From NCBI RefSeq assembly GCF_020360975.1, contig NW_025408669.1, positions 7,006,001-7,070,000 on the forward strand: DNA of 64,000 bases. Reading direction: 5' to 3'. Numbering within the stretch: the first letter of the stretch is position 1; every line of letters starts with the position of its first letter. Both the position numbers and the translations under genes were made by a program. This DNA comes from Hirsutella rhossiliensis (taxonomy: Eukaryota; Ascomycota; Sordariomycetes; Hypocreales; Ophiocordycipitaceae). Below, piece after piece: positions 24,591-36,796 of this stretch. Below the pieces are notes generated by a model that was not told the origin of the DNA, ran no database searches, and saw nothing but the letters and a program-made list of their open reading frames with translations.

Positions 24591-26261
24591 GGCTTCTTCT
24601 CACAAGAGTTGCGCAGGTGAAGAATCGGTTGCTCATCCCGGGAGGAAGCATCCTCATTACCATCATCGTATTTTTGCCTCCGACCACCGGGCCTCAGCCG
24701 CGATAGGCCTACGAAGAAGTTACTAAGTCCGATGGAGCCGTGGTGCAAAACATGCCGATACATGTAGCAGAACACCACGGCGAGATGATGAGGTCCGGAA
24801 GTTGGATGTCGGGCTGCTTTGCTTGTCTGGCCGGGAAATGGCCAATGTTGTTTATGTATATGAGCGGTCGCAGACAGAACAGCTCCAAAGGCGCTGCCAT
24901 GGGGGATTGGTCTTTCAAACGCCTCTGAGGGGATGGGTGTTATAGTTTGGATGGCGGCGTCGTTCTGCGGAGTGCGAACATGGGAGGCTACGACGGCACT
25001 TCCAAGGCTGTGTGAGCCACAGCATCAATGGCTTACAATCAAAACACGTCAGTCAATATAATGGGGCCAGGACTAAATGGGGAAGGAATGGGAACAGTTT
25101 GAGATCAGGTTGGAACAAGTTCTCAGGAGTATGTTTGGGGTCATTAGCGTTGACAAGTCGCCTGCAAATTTACAGATTGTCCTGATGATGCTTTCACCGG
25201 GCGGAGTGGCATGCCCCCAGCCTCACCTCGGCAGGGGAGTCGGATAATCCAGTTAGCCACACGAGTGTGTTTAAAGATCCCAAGGTACCCGGATCATCTG
25301 ATCACGGCGCGGTAGGCATCATAGCGCCGTCTGGACTTATTCCTCGTGGTTTCTCCGCCACTACCGGCAATACGTGTTTCATAGCCCGGCTCGCTAGCAA
25401 GGAATACTAAACTCATTTTACGTCTCGTAGGTAAAGTTCAGCTGAGCGCCTATCCACCTGCTCGAAGCTGGTTAGCCATGGGGGCCTAGAACGGTTAGAG
25501 GAAGAGGCTCGAGAGTGAGATGGAGAGTCTGGGCGTGGTCCATGACCGCCCGCCTGATACAATGGAAAATGAAGGATCAATAATATGACGAATACTCTGA
25601 ACTTGCGGGGATGGATCAACTTGAGAGATCTCGTCGATTCTATATTCTTGGTAAAAAAAAAGGCTGTTGACAATCATGAGTCTGTCGAATTGCAGGTGTA
25701 GCGTTTCAAGAGTCGTCTGGTCCTGGAACTAGGCGTCGAAAACGTCGTTGTATCGGAAGTACCTATCGTTGGATAACGCTTAAATAACAAAACAAAATAC
25801 ACGTCTTAGCAAAGACAGCACAGTTGGCTGGACAATGGTATAGGTGATTAATCGGGTATGAAGAAATAAGCAAGTGCGACATTGCATTCGATAGCCAAGC
25901 GAAAGTTATTAGGACGCTGCCCAGCAACACTCACGGAACTCTACGTACTATGAGCCCGAGCCCGGGTTCTGGGCTTGGCTATAAGGCGATGGCATAGAAC
26001 ATCAAAGCTCAGTCTTTAGAATACATCGACTGGCATCTAGAGATGCCCTTGCATATATCTCTTTGCCTCGTAAAGACAAATATGGTCGGCTAGCACGTTT
26101 TGAGCGTTCGGCAAAATCCTTCAAAGTCTTGAGACCAAACCTCTATTTCCATTCAAAGACCTGCTTTGCTAAACTTGGTTGGGCAACAAAGTATTTGAAC
26201 ATGATATTAACTCCGCCATAACGCTCTCCTGCCTGCCCTGTCGACCAACTGCGTGAGGCCA
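24591..26261. other. Unassigned intergenic DNA
   Basis: About 1.7 kb, more AT-rich from about 25.6 kb on. Short open frames only; nothing supported on either strand. Confidence 0.4.
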
Positions 26262-26590
26262 TTATACGGGAATGGGCGGGATGAGGCGGCCGGCAGGGCC
26301 GAGCGCAACGTGTGCTTGGCGATGGCCCTCACGAGCCGCGTTGTTTTCATCCGCTGGGATAGCGACTTTGGCGGTGGCCGGATTGGAGACAAATTTATTG
26401 TGGTCGGAGATAATCTGGCCGACGCCGCCCCCGGCTCTGCGCTCGACAGCGGTTGCTACACAGGGGAGAAGACGCGTTAGCCACTGTCTGGCCGGGAAAG
26501 GACTTGGTTATATATACCGGTGTAGGCTGGCATAGCCAGAGCAAGGGGTGCGGCCAAGACGGCCAAGACGGTAGCAAGAGTGTACTGCAT
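26262..26590 (-). CDS. Small secreted protein without cysteine, candidate effector or processed peptide
   Basis: Exons 26590-26518 and 26455-26262 encode 88 residues. The 62-nt intron has a GTATAT donor, a perfect CTAAC branch point and a TGTAG acceptor, which is strong support for a real gene although neither exon stands out as an open frame. Residues 1-19 are a clear signal peptide (MQYTLATVLAVLAAPLALA). A dibasic site, VERR, follows at about 27-30 and could be cut by a Kex2-type protease. The mature part is Gly/Ala/Asn-rich, ends in RLIPPIPV and has no cysteine. A TATA-like element (CTATAATA) lies about 145 nt upstream. No known family; role inferred only from secretion and size. Confidence 0.65.
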
Positions 26591-27388
26591 GTCGAATTAG
26601 GAGGAAGAGTAGGCCGGTCGATATGATACTTGACGTGAGAAGGAAATGCTTGGTGGACTAATGAAAGGGGAAGGAAGTGCGAACGAGAAGAGTGCGCCGT
26701 CATGAGAGTTCTGGGTAGTCAAGGGGCATATTATAGTCATTTGTCCCGGATGCACATCATCTACCATTCCCCCTTCTTGGCCGGATTCAGGCTCTCCTGA
26801 CGAGCTTGGACGCGGCTTTACACCCTCAGCCTGTGAACGCTCAGACAGGCTGGGAGGGCGTCCAGTGGCAGAAAGTCGCCTAAGCGCCGAGACAGCAGTG
26901 CTATAGCCGTCAATCGCCGGAATTCCACCGCAAGAAGGATGGAAGGCAATCGGCTCTCCTCCTCCTCCCTCTGAACATGACAGATATCTCAAACACACAA
27001 GCATCAGCTCGCCATGGGGTCAGTCTTTGCCTGGCCGCTTCTTCCAAGCGCCCGTAAACCACGTCACTACGGATGAACATGGGGAGCGCATCGCCTCGGC
27101 TGAAAAGCTGGACAAGATATCAAAGATAAGGTTTCCAAGTACTGGCAGTTCGACGCGGCTCGTTTTTCGGCATTGACGATTGGAAACCCTGCGGGCTTCG
27201 TCCCGCGGCACCGGGTTTGGCCTGGTGAGACAGGCCGACGCATTGACACGCGTATTTTCGTTTGTAAATACGCACAACCCTCCCTAGTGTCGACATCTTC
27301 GCGGATATAGCTGAGGCGATTTCGGACGAAAAGTCCCATTCAACTTTCAGCGCAAGAAGCGTCTAGACTCCTTTCTGTCCTGCGGTAA
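26591..27388. other. Intergenic region, promoter of the small secreted protein
   Basis: About 800 nt between two minus-strand genes. The left part holds the TATA-like element of the small secreted protein gene. No other feature is supported. Confidence 0.45.
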
Positions 27389-28008
27389 TCACAGCTCAAA
27401 CTCAGTGCCCTCTAGCATGTTCCAAGTTGCCACTTTGTCGGGGTCAAAGTTTACGGTCCCGTCAAAACGATGGGCGGCCTTCTTGGCACCGACATACCAC
27501 ATGGCAATGTCCCGAACCGAATCCCAGTCGCTAGCCGACGTCCCCAAAGCCTCATCGTCTTGGATGGCTCCCAGCAAAGCCTCCTTAACCCACCCGACAC
27601 TGTTCCAGCCTTCGGTATCTGGCTGAAGTGGCGTGCCCTCGAATATGGACCGAAGTCGGCTCATGTTTCTGACCTTGGCGACCAAGACGCGGACAAGGAG
27701 CATGGACACGGGCTCCGCAGCCGTGTTTCGCTCCTCGTACTCCCAAACCGACCGAAGCACCGGTGGATCGCCCGCTAGATTCATCTTTTCCTTGGCATTG
27801 AAGAGGCTTCCCTTGTTGTTGCTTGGATACTTCTTCGGCCCAACGATCAAGCCCCAGTGATAACTGGCAATCGTTAGCACCCGGGTGCAATCTGAATGTC
27901 CGTGTGAGCTGGGAAAGAGCCGGCTAACGTGTCTTCGAGGCCAGGCATCTTGGGCGCGCCGCCGCGGGCAAACAAGGCAACATAGAGGCGGTCCTTGTCT
28001 GAAGGCAT
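27389..28008 (-). CDS. Conserved fungal protein of unknown function (YHWGLIVGPK type)
   Basis: Exons 28008-27929 and 27863-27389 encode 184 residues. The 65-nt intron has a CTAAC branch just before its GCCAG acceptor and joins LYVALFARGGAPKMPGLEDT to YHWGLIVGPKK. This layout, followed by a bulky-residue strand, WEYEER, LLVRVLVAKV, a WVKEAL helix, the SDWDSVRDIAMWYV helix and a final HRFDG, is one I recognise as a widespread filamentous-fungal family without known activity. The fold looks compact and soluble; no signal peptide or membrane segment is visible. A longer open frame reads through the intron and upstream of the start, but the spliced start gives the family-like N terminus. Confidence 0.7.
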
Positions 28009-31000
28009 CGTCGACTTGGTCGGAGCTTAGTGGTGCTCGGGAAGAAAACTTTGCAACCCGCTTTGAGAGACCACGAGTGTTTGAGATGGCCAACCGCGTG
28101 TTTTTATGAATCACGGCGCCAAAACAGTCACGAAAACGGTGTGCATGTGTATCCTGCGCCATATTCTGCAGAACGTAAATGTATAGGTTGGAGCTTGCTG
28201 ATCTGACGCGCGTGACCCACCCGTAAACCCCCTAATTATTACACACGTTGGACGGGACTCTAATCATCGCACTGATGATTCTACAATCTTAACAGTACAT
28301 GTATTTCCCAGAACGAGGCATGAGCAGAGCAGTATTCCGGACTCTGGAAATATAGCCGTCGCTTAGGAGAAGGAGGCGTGGGGTGTAGAATGAGAAGTGA
28401 GTAGAGGGACGAGAAACGCATATACGCAAAGTAACCAGTAGCAACTCTACCTCCGCGTCATCCGATCGGTTGGAAATAACAGAGGAGTTTAAAGGCCTCA
28501 TCTTTGAGCGTAACGGCTTAGAGCTAAAATCTCAATTCTTGATCTGCTATGGCTGGTTTTCGTCCACTGTGCTCTCCAAGCGGCGAATCCTTGTGAACGC
28601 TATAGCCATGGAAGGCTTAACTCGTAAGATAAACCCTTTAAGTACATTGTCTATCACATTAGAGCGCTTCTGCCGCAACGTATCTGGCTTGGGCTAGAGG
28701 TTTTGTATCGAGATCCATGTCTCGGCTCTCAACGTCTCCGCGGGCAGGCATGTCGTTCACTTCGATAACTATCGTTTCAACTTGCTTCATAATATGCATG
28801 CACGGGAGGAAGTGGGGAACGGTGGCCTTTCAGCGAAGTTGTACCAGCCTTGACCTGTCTTATTGGACTGATTTGTCGTATGGTCTAATACGCGCCCTCC
28901 CAGTTTCAGATGCGGCCCGTAATAGCAATGATAAATGGTGTATTAGTCGTACGTGCAGAACTTTCGGTCATCTGCGGAGACTGGTTCCATCTACTCCCTC
29001 GTTCTAGGACATTCTCTCCGTCCCGTGACGGGCGAAGTTTAGTGCGCTCTTCGGGCATCCGTGGTCTGACCGGCTGCTGACGTCTGATATAAGCATCGTA
29101 TACCGAAAATTCTTGATTCCATTCATGAAAGTCTCCGTCCCGGACCCAAGAGAGGTCAGACGATGGGCAAGCCACGTCACCGCCGCGGCACTGAGTGCTT
29201 GGCGGCCGTCAAGCTTGCTCGCTCTCGTCCTGATTTCAAAGCTAAGGCTCGGAGGTGTTTCCGCGTGACGCAATCTTCGTACGATGGCCATTTGTGTCTC
29301 GAGGACTCAAGGAATCTGGAATTTCGGGTTGGTGATAATTTCCCTGATTATTTCCCCGAAATCGTGCCGCATACACGTTATTGGTTGTTAGCAAACCTGA
29401 CCCCAAGCGGAGGGGAGCACAGCTTTGCCAGTGAGGCACTTGGGCATTGGGACTCGGGTCTGACTCGGGGTAGCCTTCTTCGTCTTCTGTACGATTCTGG
29501 CCTCGAAGCATATTGGTACCCCCTGCCGATGCTGTTGCGATTGGCCGGTGTCTTCTTCGCATCCGTCGCCGCAGCCATCACCTCGCTCCCAACAAGCCGC
29601 TCTCAACCACTTCCACAGTCGCCGAATAGCCCCTCACTCGTTGCGGAGAGTTGTTCGCTGGCAAAATTCCCTAAGAAAGTGAACCCGAGCTGACATTGGG
29701 AGGTCGGCGATGAGTGTTGCGCAAAGAAGAGGCAAGGGATGGATTGGCCAGGCTCGATCGATTGCTATAACGGCGTCTTTTGCCGAGAGATGACCAGATC
29801 TCCGGTTACCTTCTAGCTCTGCGGCCATCGTGCAGCTTGACCCTGTTCCGTAGCATTTGACGTGAGACGTGTTGCTTTCACGCAGCACAGCCCATTGTCA
29901 GTGCACCAACGCCACTGTACCCCCTACAGTGAACAAGTTTCCTCTTCTTCCCCTCAATATACATACTGCAAGTCTCACTTTCTTTACGTAGATGTTTGGT
30001 GGGAGGGGGTTGGGGGCCTGGAACCGCAGCAAGTCTTGTTTGGATGCAGTCGCACCGACGTCTGGACCCTGTGCTGCACGGCACATTCCCTCGGAACCAG
30101 ACCCCCGGGCCTTGTCGCTCTACGCACGGAAGCAGAAGGAGTGTCTGCAGGTACAGAGTTTGCTGAGGGCAAGGCTAAGGGTTCCTATTCGATATCTCAT
30201 TGCCTATCTTATACTGTGTCTCCGTGTTTTTGTCCCATTGGTCTTGCATTCAAGGCCTGATTGTTGACTGGCTACAGGTATGTATGGGTTGACTCGAAAA
30301 CTAAGCTCAAGTCGATGAGAACATGAAAGCATTGCTTTGTGCGGAAGAAAGGAGAAACAACCATTGCCGCTCGTCCACGAGCTGGCAGGGGACGACTGGC
30401 TTGCATCTTGTCCCAGTTGCCCCTCCTACCTCCCTCCCCCTTGCCGCCACCAGCGTAACACAAGAGAATCGCGTGGCCAACTCTGGCGACCAAACAGGTC
30501 GAGCCAAGGCTTGCAACCGCAGCGGCGGCTCCGAGTGAGAGAGAAGCCGCAAGACAAGGGACAGGGGGGGTTGGGCGCCGGAGAGGAGATCAGAAAATAG
30601 TGGCGGGTGTTCCTGGCGAATTTTTATCTTTGCCTGACCTTACAGATATGCTTTACTTGCATTTAGGTCTATGCTCTGCAAAAATCCGGGGTGAGGTTAC
30701 GGGGGGGCGTGCGTCTCTGGGGCTGTCTCCTTTCTGCGCCTGTCCCCCTTTCTCCTCGTCCTCGCGCTCGCCACTGGTCCGTCTGCTCTGGCGGTTGTCT
30801 CTCGATTATTGAGTGCGCCTTTCTTTGTTTGCCATCTCCAGCTGGCGATGTAATGCGATGCAATGTGAATATGCGCCATCATGCATCAGTGTCGTAGCTC
30901 GTCGAGACTCGGGTACCACAAAGTTGGACGGGGCCTTTGCCTCCTCGTCAACGGTTACATCTGGGTCTCTCTGCCTATGCATGATTCCACCGGTAACGCA

Positions 31001-32262
31001 AAGGCAGGTCATTCTCGGCCTCTTGTTGAGCCATCTAGACCCCATTCGACGTTCCCAAATGCGCCATCCCACAGCCACGTCCACCCGCGCGCACACAAGT
31101 CGACGCTGGGCAGGGCACGTTGGACACACCGAGAGATGGCTTGTCTGCAGAGCCCCGAGAAAAATCGACCCAGGAAGAGACCGAGTGCGACTGTCTCGCC
31201 TGCACGGGCCGGCGACGGCAGCCAATCCGTTGTCGTCCACTTTTGTCATGATCAGGCGAGGCAGACGTCACAGATTGAGAGCTTGTCACCTTCTGTTTCT
31301 GTCGTTGTGCTGCTGCCCCTCATGATCAGCAATTCGCTGCTCGTGATCTCTCATCTCAGAGACAGGGGTTAGAGGTGATGAGCCTCGACACTGTGATGAT
31401 TCCGGAGCCCGGACACGCACGGAGTACTCGGGATTATCAAATACGGAGCACAGAGCCCCTTGCCTGTTTATGCATATTGCATAGTGAAAGCTTAGCAAAA
31501 TCATAGTCCATTTTATTTTCAGAGGAAAGAAAGGTGGAAAAGCAAGCAGTTTCCGCCCCGGATCCCCTCGACATATGCCATGTTTCCTGCCATCGCACTC
31601 TTGCACTTTCCACTCTTCTCAGCTCTTGGCTAGCTGCGTGTGGCAGGCCGCGGAAGCCCAGTGCGTGTCCCGTCCTGTGTCCCGCCCTCTTCGTATTTGC
31701 TTGCGGATGCGACACTGCATCTGCCGGTCAGATGAATGGGCTTCAGTCCTCGTAATGGTATGCATGCACCGCCCGTATGCTCCCTCTTCGTATTGGGCCT
31801 TGCTCTGCGTTCCTTTGCTCCAAGCCCTACTATTTCTATTTTCTCACCTCTTTTCCTTTCTTTTTTTAGCCCGATCTCGTACCCGGCATCGCCGCTTGTG
31901 CCGGTTCGGCGCCATCGAAATCCTCGCCCAAAGCCGTATCGTTTGCGGGCGCAAGGCGAGGACCCTCAAGGGTCACTTTGGCTATAAAGAGGGAGGATGG
32001 ACCCCGTACAAAGCTCTGACGCAACTCATCAGCAGAGATCACCAGCATCCTTTGCCATAAACGTCAGCACTAGAACCAACAACCTCCAGCCACCTTGAAC
32101 GCGAAGCCCGCATCATATATACCTTCCTCCTCCGCCTCTCACAACCTTGAACCTTGGTCCTGCGACGGGAGAAAAACGAGACCATCATTGCCTTGAACTT
32201 GACACCTCCAGCCCTCATCTCTTCTCCTCATCTCACCAAATCACACGACAAATTCTCTCAAA
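28009..32262. other. Gene-poor region
   Basis: About 4.2 kb with no supported gene. The longest forward frame (29163-29693, 176 codons) and a minus-strand frame at 29004-29291 lack domains and splice support. A TATAAA element at 31983-31988 and a C-rich leader-like tract precede the six-cysteine secreted protein gene at the right end. Confidence 0.4.
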
Positions 32263-32737
32263 ATGCTTCCCACAACCATCTTCGCCTCCGTCGCCGCCCT
32301 GGCCGTTGGTTCCCAAGCCGCCGCTATCCTCCCCCGCAACAAGCACGTCGCCGACTTTCGCCTCTTCGGCGAAAAGGGCTGCTACGCCAAGAACCTCGGC
32401 ATCTGGACAGTCATTGATGACGACTTCAAGAACAACGAATGCAAGAGTCTCAACGATGAAACCGTCAAATCTGTAACTACCGTCGACATCAACAAGGGAT
32501 GCAAGCGTGAGTCCATCCCGGTCCCTCTCCCCCTCATGGTTCCCCGCACGATGACGACGAGGGCCGTGATCGCCGTAATATCGAATATTGAAAGCACTGT
32601 GAGCTGACATTTGGACCCCACGGATAGTGTACGTCTTTACCGATGCCGCATGCCGCCACGGCCGCCAATTGGTGCCCGAGCGCGCATGCAGAGGCGCCCC
32701 AGAAGGGTTCAGGGCCTGGGCCATGGAGTGCCTTTAG
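32263..32737 (+). CDS. Small cysteine-rich secreted protein, candidate effector
   Basis: Exons 32263-32506 and 32628-32737 encode 117 residues. The 121-nt intron (GTGAGT donor, CTGAC branch, GATAG acceptor) joins VDINKGC-K to LYVFTDAACRHG. Residues 1-20 form a signal peptide (ending GSQAAA), followed by a short propeptide-like stretch LPRNK. The mature domain has six cysteines, near positions 40, 60, 80, 90, 102 and 116, enough for three disulphides, and ends WAMECL. Without splicing the last three cysteines are lost. The pattern is common among small secreted proteins of plant- and insect-associated fungi; no biochemical role is known to me. A TATAAA box sits about 280 nt upstream. Confidence 0.75.
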
Positions 32738-34054
32738 GCCGAGAGATGCACTCGAGTTTTGGCATATAACGCGGCGGGGCCCAGAAAGGCTCATTTTTTA
32801 TGACTGTACGACTACAAACGGGGACATGGACTAGTTAATGCGACGGAGAAACGACATTTGGCATTTCAAGGCGGAGGCGAAAGGTGCTGCTGTTCCCAAA
32901 ATTTGGTCATGGGGGGAACATTGAAGGGTACAACTTAAAGCTGTAGGATAAAACATGGATACATTTATTCATAATGCAACTGGAACAATTCGCTGAGGCA
33001 TGGAACAGACAGTCGGATGTGACCATTGTGACACAGTCAACACGTTGACAAGTGCAAGACGAGTGTCGTACAAACAAGATGTGGCGCCTGTCTTTGCAAC
33101 CACATCCTCACGTCAAGGGCCCTGATCTACAAAGCCCCGACGTTGATGTCATTCTTTGTGGTGCGAGTGCCGGTGAACACAAGACCAAAAAGGAGGCACG
33201 GAGGTAGGGTCGGTTTCCGCTGACGATACGCCGACTCCGGAGGCCGAGCCCGGTGTCGATATGGATATATGTACGCAACTACCTACAGACATGGTCGCTG
33301 AGCGAGGAGCTATGTCGTTTGCCTCTCTGCTGCAAGCGAGAAGTATCGGTCGCTCAACTTGTACCTTGGCCCTGGCAACTGCCGTCACCTTGGCGGTATA
33401 ACCAAGGCCGGTCCGCTGGCCTCGAGAGGTGGGCGCGATTGGCCTCCTCTCTGGCTCCACGCAGCGATGCCATCGAATCGATCCAGAGCTCCGTGATGAC
33501 TGCGTTAGGTTTAAATGCACACTGGGCCATAAATAAGAACCCGATCAAGTGGGCTTACGACATGGCCCTGGCGACATGTGTCCACAGGCTGTCTTTAGGT
33601 CCACGACATTCAACATTAACCAGTGCCAAGCATAACCATGCGCCGGTTGTACTGCCAGTCTGCACGACATGCTCAGTTGGTCAGCGTCTTAATGGGCATC
33701 AAAAACAGACCTCGTGATCAGGCTTCCCTGTCATGCATCGTGTCCGGAGGTTACGGCAATGGCCAACTTTCGCCATCGGCCGGGTCCCTTCACAGTACAC
33801 ATTGCGTCACGCAACTTCTTCCGATGTAGAACTTCAAGGTAGGATGTAACTTGGTGGAGCTCTGCGGCTGGCCGTTGTGTCCAGGTTTGCATGTACTTTT
33901 CGACGCCATTGCGTATTTGCCTCCTTCATCTCCCTTTGCCATGTCCGTTCAAGCTCACTCCAAGGCCCGTCACCTTCATCACGCCCTATCCCAGACGGCT
34001 CTTTCATTGGATAAGAGACCCGATGCCTTCCACGGTTGGTAGAGAGCCCACCGT
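32738..34054. other. Intergenic region between convergent genes
   Basis: About 1.3 kb. One forward frame (33253-33717) is open for 154 codons but has no domain and starts without context. Nothing else is supported. Confidence 0.4.
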
Positions 34055-35333
34055 TCAAGAAATCTCGACACAGACTTTGCCAAAGTGCTTGCCGGAAAAC
34101 TGGTACTCGTACGCCTCCTTCAGCTCCTCCAGCCGGAACGTCTTCTTGTCCACCACGGGTCGCAGCTTGTCCGGGTTGGCCTCGATGGCGCGGCACATGT
34201 CCTCCATCTGGGCTCGGCTGCCGACCAGGATGCCCCGGGCGGTGCAGAGGTTAGTTAAGCAATCGATGAATCCCGGCTGATCCTTGGTGTGGCCGCCGAC
34301 GAAGCCAATGATGGTGATGACACCGCTGATCTTGATGGCTGCCAGGCTCTGGGCCATAGACTTGGGCCCGGCGACTTCGATAATGTGGTCGAGGCCGACG
34401 CCGCCCGTCAGCTTCTTGGCCTCGGCGCCCCATTCGGGCGTCTCCTTGTAGTTGAGGACGTGGTCGGCGCCGAGCTTCTTCAGCACGTCAACCTTTTCGC
34501 TCGACCCCGTCGTGGCGATGACTCGGGCGCCGGCAGCCTTTGCAAACTGGAGAGCGAAAATGCTCACGCCACCAGTACCCTGGGTCAGAACCCACTGGCC
34601 GGCCGTGACTTGGTTATCCGAGAGGCCGTAGAGGGCATTCCATGCCGTCAGACCCGCGCACGGGAGCGTCGATGCCTCGGCCGGGCTCAGGTTGCTCGGC
34701 ATACGCACGAGTCCCTGCTCGCTAAAGGCGCCGAATGAGCGGAGGGTGCCGTCGAGGGCGCCGCCGAGGCCGGATGCGGCGCCCTCGGGCGTCAGGGGTC
34801 CACCGATGTGCTGCTGGCTAAAGAGGGTGACGACCTTGTCGCCGGGCTTGAAGCGCGTGACGTGCTTGCCCACAGCAACGACAGTGCCGGCACCATCGGA
34901 CCCGGGCACGACGTTGGGGGCGGTGTCGAAGGGGTACTGTCCGAGGGGAATGATGAGGTCGCGATACTGGGCGGCGTCAGCAGCAACACAAAACTGGCGT
35001 CTGTGCCACATGGAGACGAGAGACTTACGTTGAGAGATGCTGCGTGGACTGCCGTTGGATCATGCGGTGTTAGCTGGCGCTGTCTCTCTTTGGTCTTCTT
35101 GGTAGGCCTTGTTCATCTTGTCCTCCATTGCCCGAACCAACATGCGATGACAACAACGATGGCCAAGGAGATCTTGGCAGGCTCGACGGAAACCACTCAC
35201 GCTTCACCAAGACCTGGCTGTCGCCGACCTCGGGCATGGGCTGCTCGGAATACTTGAGCACGTTGAAGCCATCTCTGCCGTCTTTCGCAGTGACGTTCCA
35301 CTGTCGAATGCTCTTGGGGATGTCCGGTGCCAT
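34055..35333 (-). CDS. Medium-chain dehydrogenase/reductase, quinone-oxidoreductase-like
   Basis: Exons 35333-35201, 35048-35029 and 34966-34055 encode 354 residues. The middle exon is only 20 nt and encodes the family motif HAASLN, which joins the N-terminal segment QVLVK to YRDLIIPLGQYP; this fit confirms both introns (152 and 62 nt). The GroES-like catalytic domain carries VPGSDGAGTVVAVG and the cofactor domain carries GTGGVSIFALQFAKAAGARV, a Rossmann motif expected to bind NADP(H). The lack of a structural zinc cysteine cluster points to the zinc-free MDR branch. Substrate is unknown; such enzymes reduce quinones or enones, and there is no biosynthetic cluster around it. An in-frame upstream ATG-less extension was not used; the chosen ATG gives the family-like MAPDIPK start. 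Confidence 0.88.
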
Positions 35334-36796
35334 TGCGACAAGACTTGAGGGCTGAACCGACTTCTTGCTCGGAAAGGATGCCGATTCCACTAATTTCAGG
35401 ACTTCGAGGCGTGAAGGTGTTGGTTCAACAGTGTGAATCTGATGGGCTCTGCTGCCGGTGGGACTCTTTATTACACGTATGTATGAAGCTATAAGCTAGG
35501 GGCAGCTTCTATGTAATGATGCTGAGCAATCTCACTTTCCCGGCGGTTACAAATCGAGGCTGACTTTTACGGGGCAACGGAAGCAGCTTAGAAATCCTCG
35601 ACTACGTCAACGTGGGTCTGGAGCTGTGGACGGAGATGATGCCATTCCATGTGGCTACCTAACTTATTGGCTGAGTTTGGTGGTACAAGTCGCTGCCTTG
35701 TGTGCGTCGGTAGGTGCGTTGTTTCTGGCATAAAGAGGTGTAGGTGAAGCTGTGGTCCTCTCTACTTCGTCTGCCAAGCTTTGGATAGAAACTCGATACC
35801 GATGTGGATTTGTCGTTCAAACTGTAAACTTTCATGCGTCTGGTACGTGGATGTGATGTGGTTCGTCCGGCAAAGCTCTTGGATGGATTTGCCGTGTCCA
35901 CATCATGACCTCTCTCGGTTTAGTGACGCTATCGACTTGAACGTCGTACCCTGCCGTTCATTACCAATGCCAGCCATGGTTCGAAGCTTCGAGACTCCGA
36001 GGTCCGGTCCACGGGTCCATCTCGCGCTACACTGCCACGGGACTCTCCGGTCAAGGTCGGTAACTCTGCAATGTAGCTTTTACCGAATAGCTACCACGTA
36101 ACTCCCTGAGACACTGGCATCTTGTTCCAGAAGCTTTTCAGTCTCGCCCTGCCTTTCCTTGTCCTTACTTCTGACCAATAGTCGGCAGGCTGGCCAGTCT
36201 GGAGCTATTCTGATGGATCCACCCGGTCTTACCCCGGTCTTAGACTACGGACAGGGGGACAGCATGATATCGTCATCTGGATGGATGAGTGAACGCGGGG
36301 TCGCGAAGCGATTGGTAAGTCGGCTGATGAATACTCCGTAATGGGCGACATAAAAGGAATCATGGAAAATGCTCGAAATACAAGACGATGTTGAATAAGG
36401 CAATGCCAAGTGGGTGAGTTGGATGGAAAGGGGCGGAGTACTTCGAGACAGGGAATTAAGGTGTCCATGGCGTTTATAAGCCGGGTATCTCGTACTAAAT
36501 AGGTGGCCTTTAGGGTTTCTGCCACGGTTAACTGAAGCCACGCGCCGCTCGTCTGGACAGATGGAGAGCAACGACTGAAGCAGCCAGGCCGTGCCAAGCC
36601 AGCTCAAGGACGAGGCTGGGGCTCAAGGGCCCAGACGAGAGAGAAGCAGCAGCCGCCAGAGGTGAAGCGGGCAAATCGCCAAGTACAGCAGTGGCAGCTC
36701 GGGGGCTGGAAGCAACACTCGAGGCATTGAGTCCGCGTCGTGTCATTATCTGGCAACCCTCTCCTCTCCCTCGCTTTCAGATCCCCCCCCTTCCCC
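35334..36796. other. Divergent intergenic region
   Basis: About 1.5 kb between two divergent genes, holding both promoters. No further gene seen. Confidence 0.45.

Noticed and set aside
29163..29693. 176-codon forward frame
   Set aside because: Has an ATG but no recognisable domain, no conserved pattern and no promoter context; left as unassigned.
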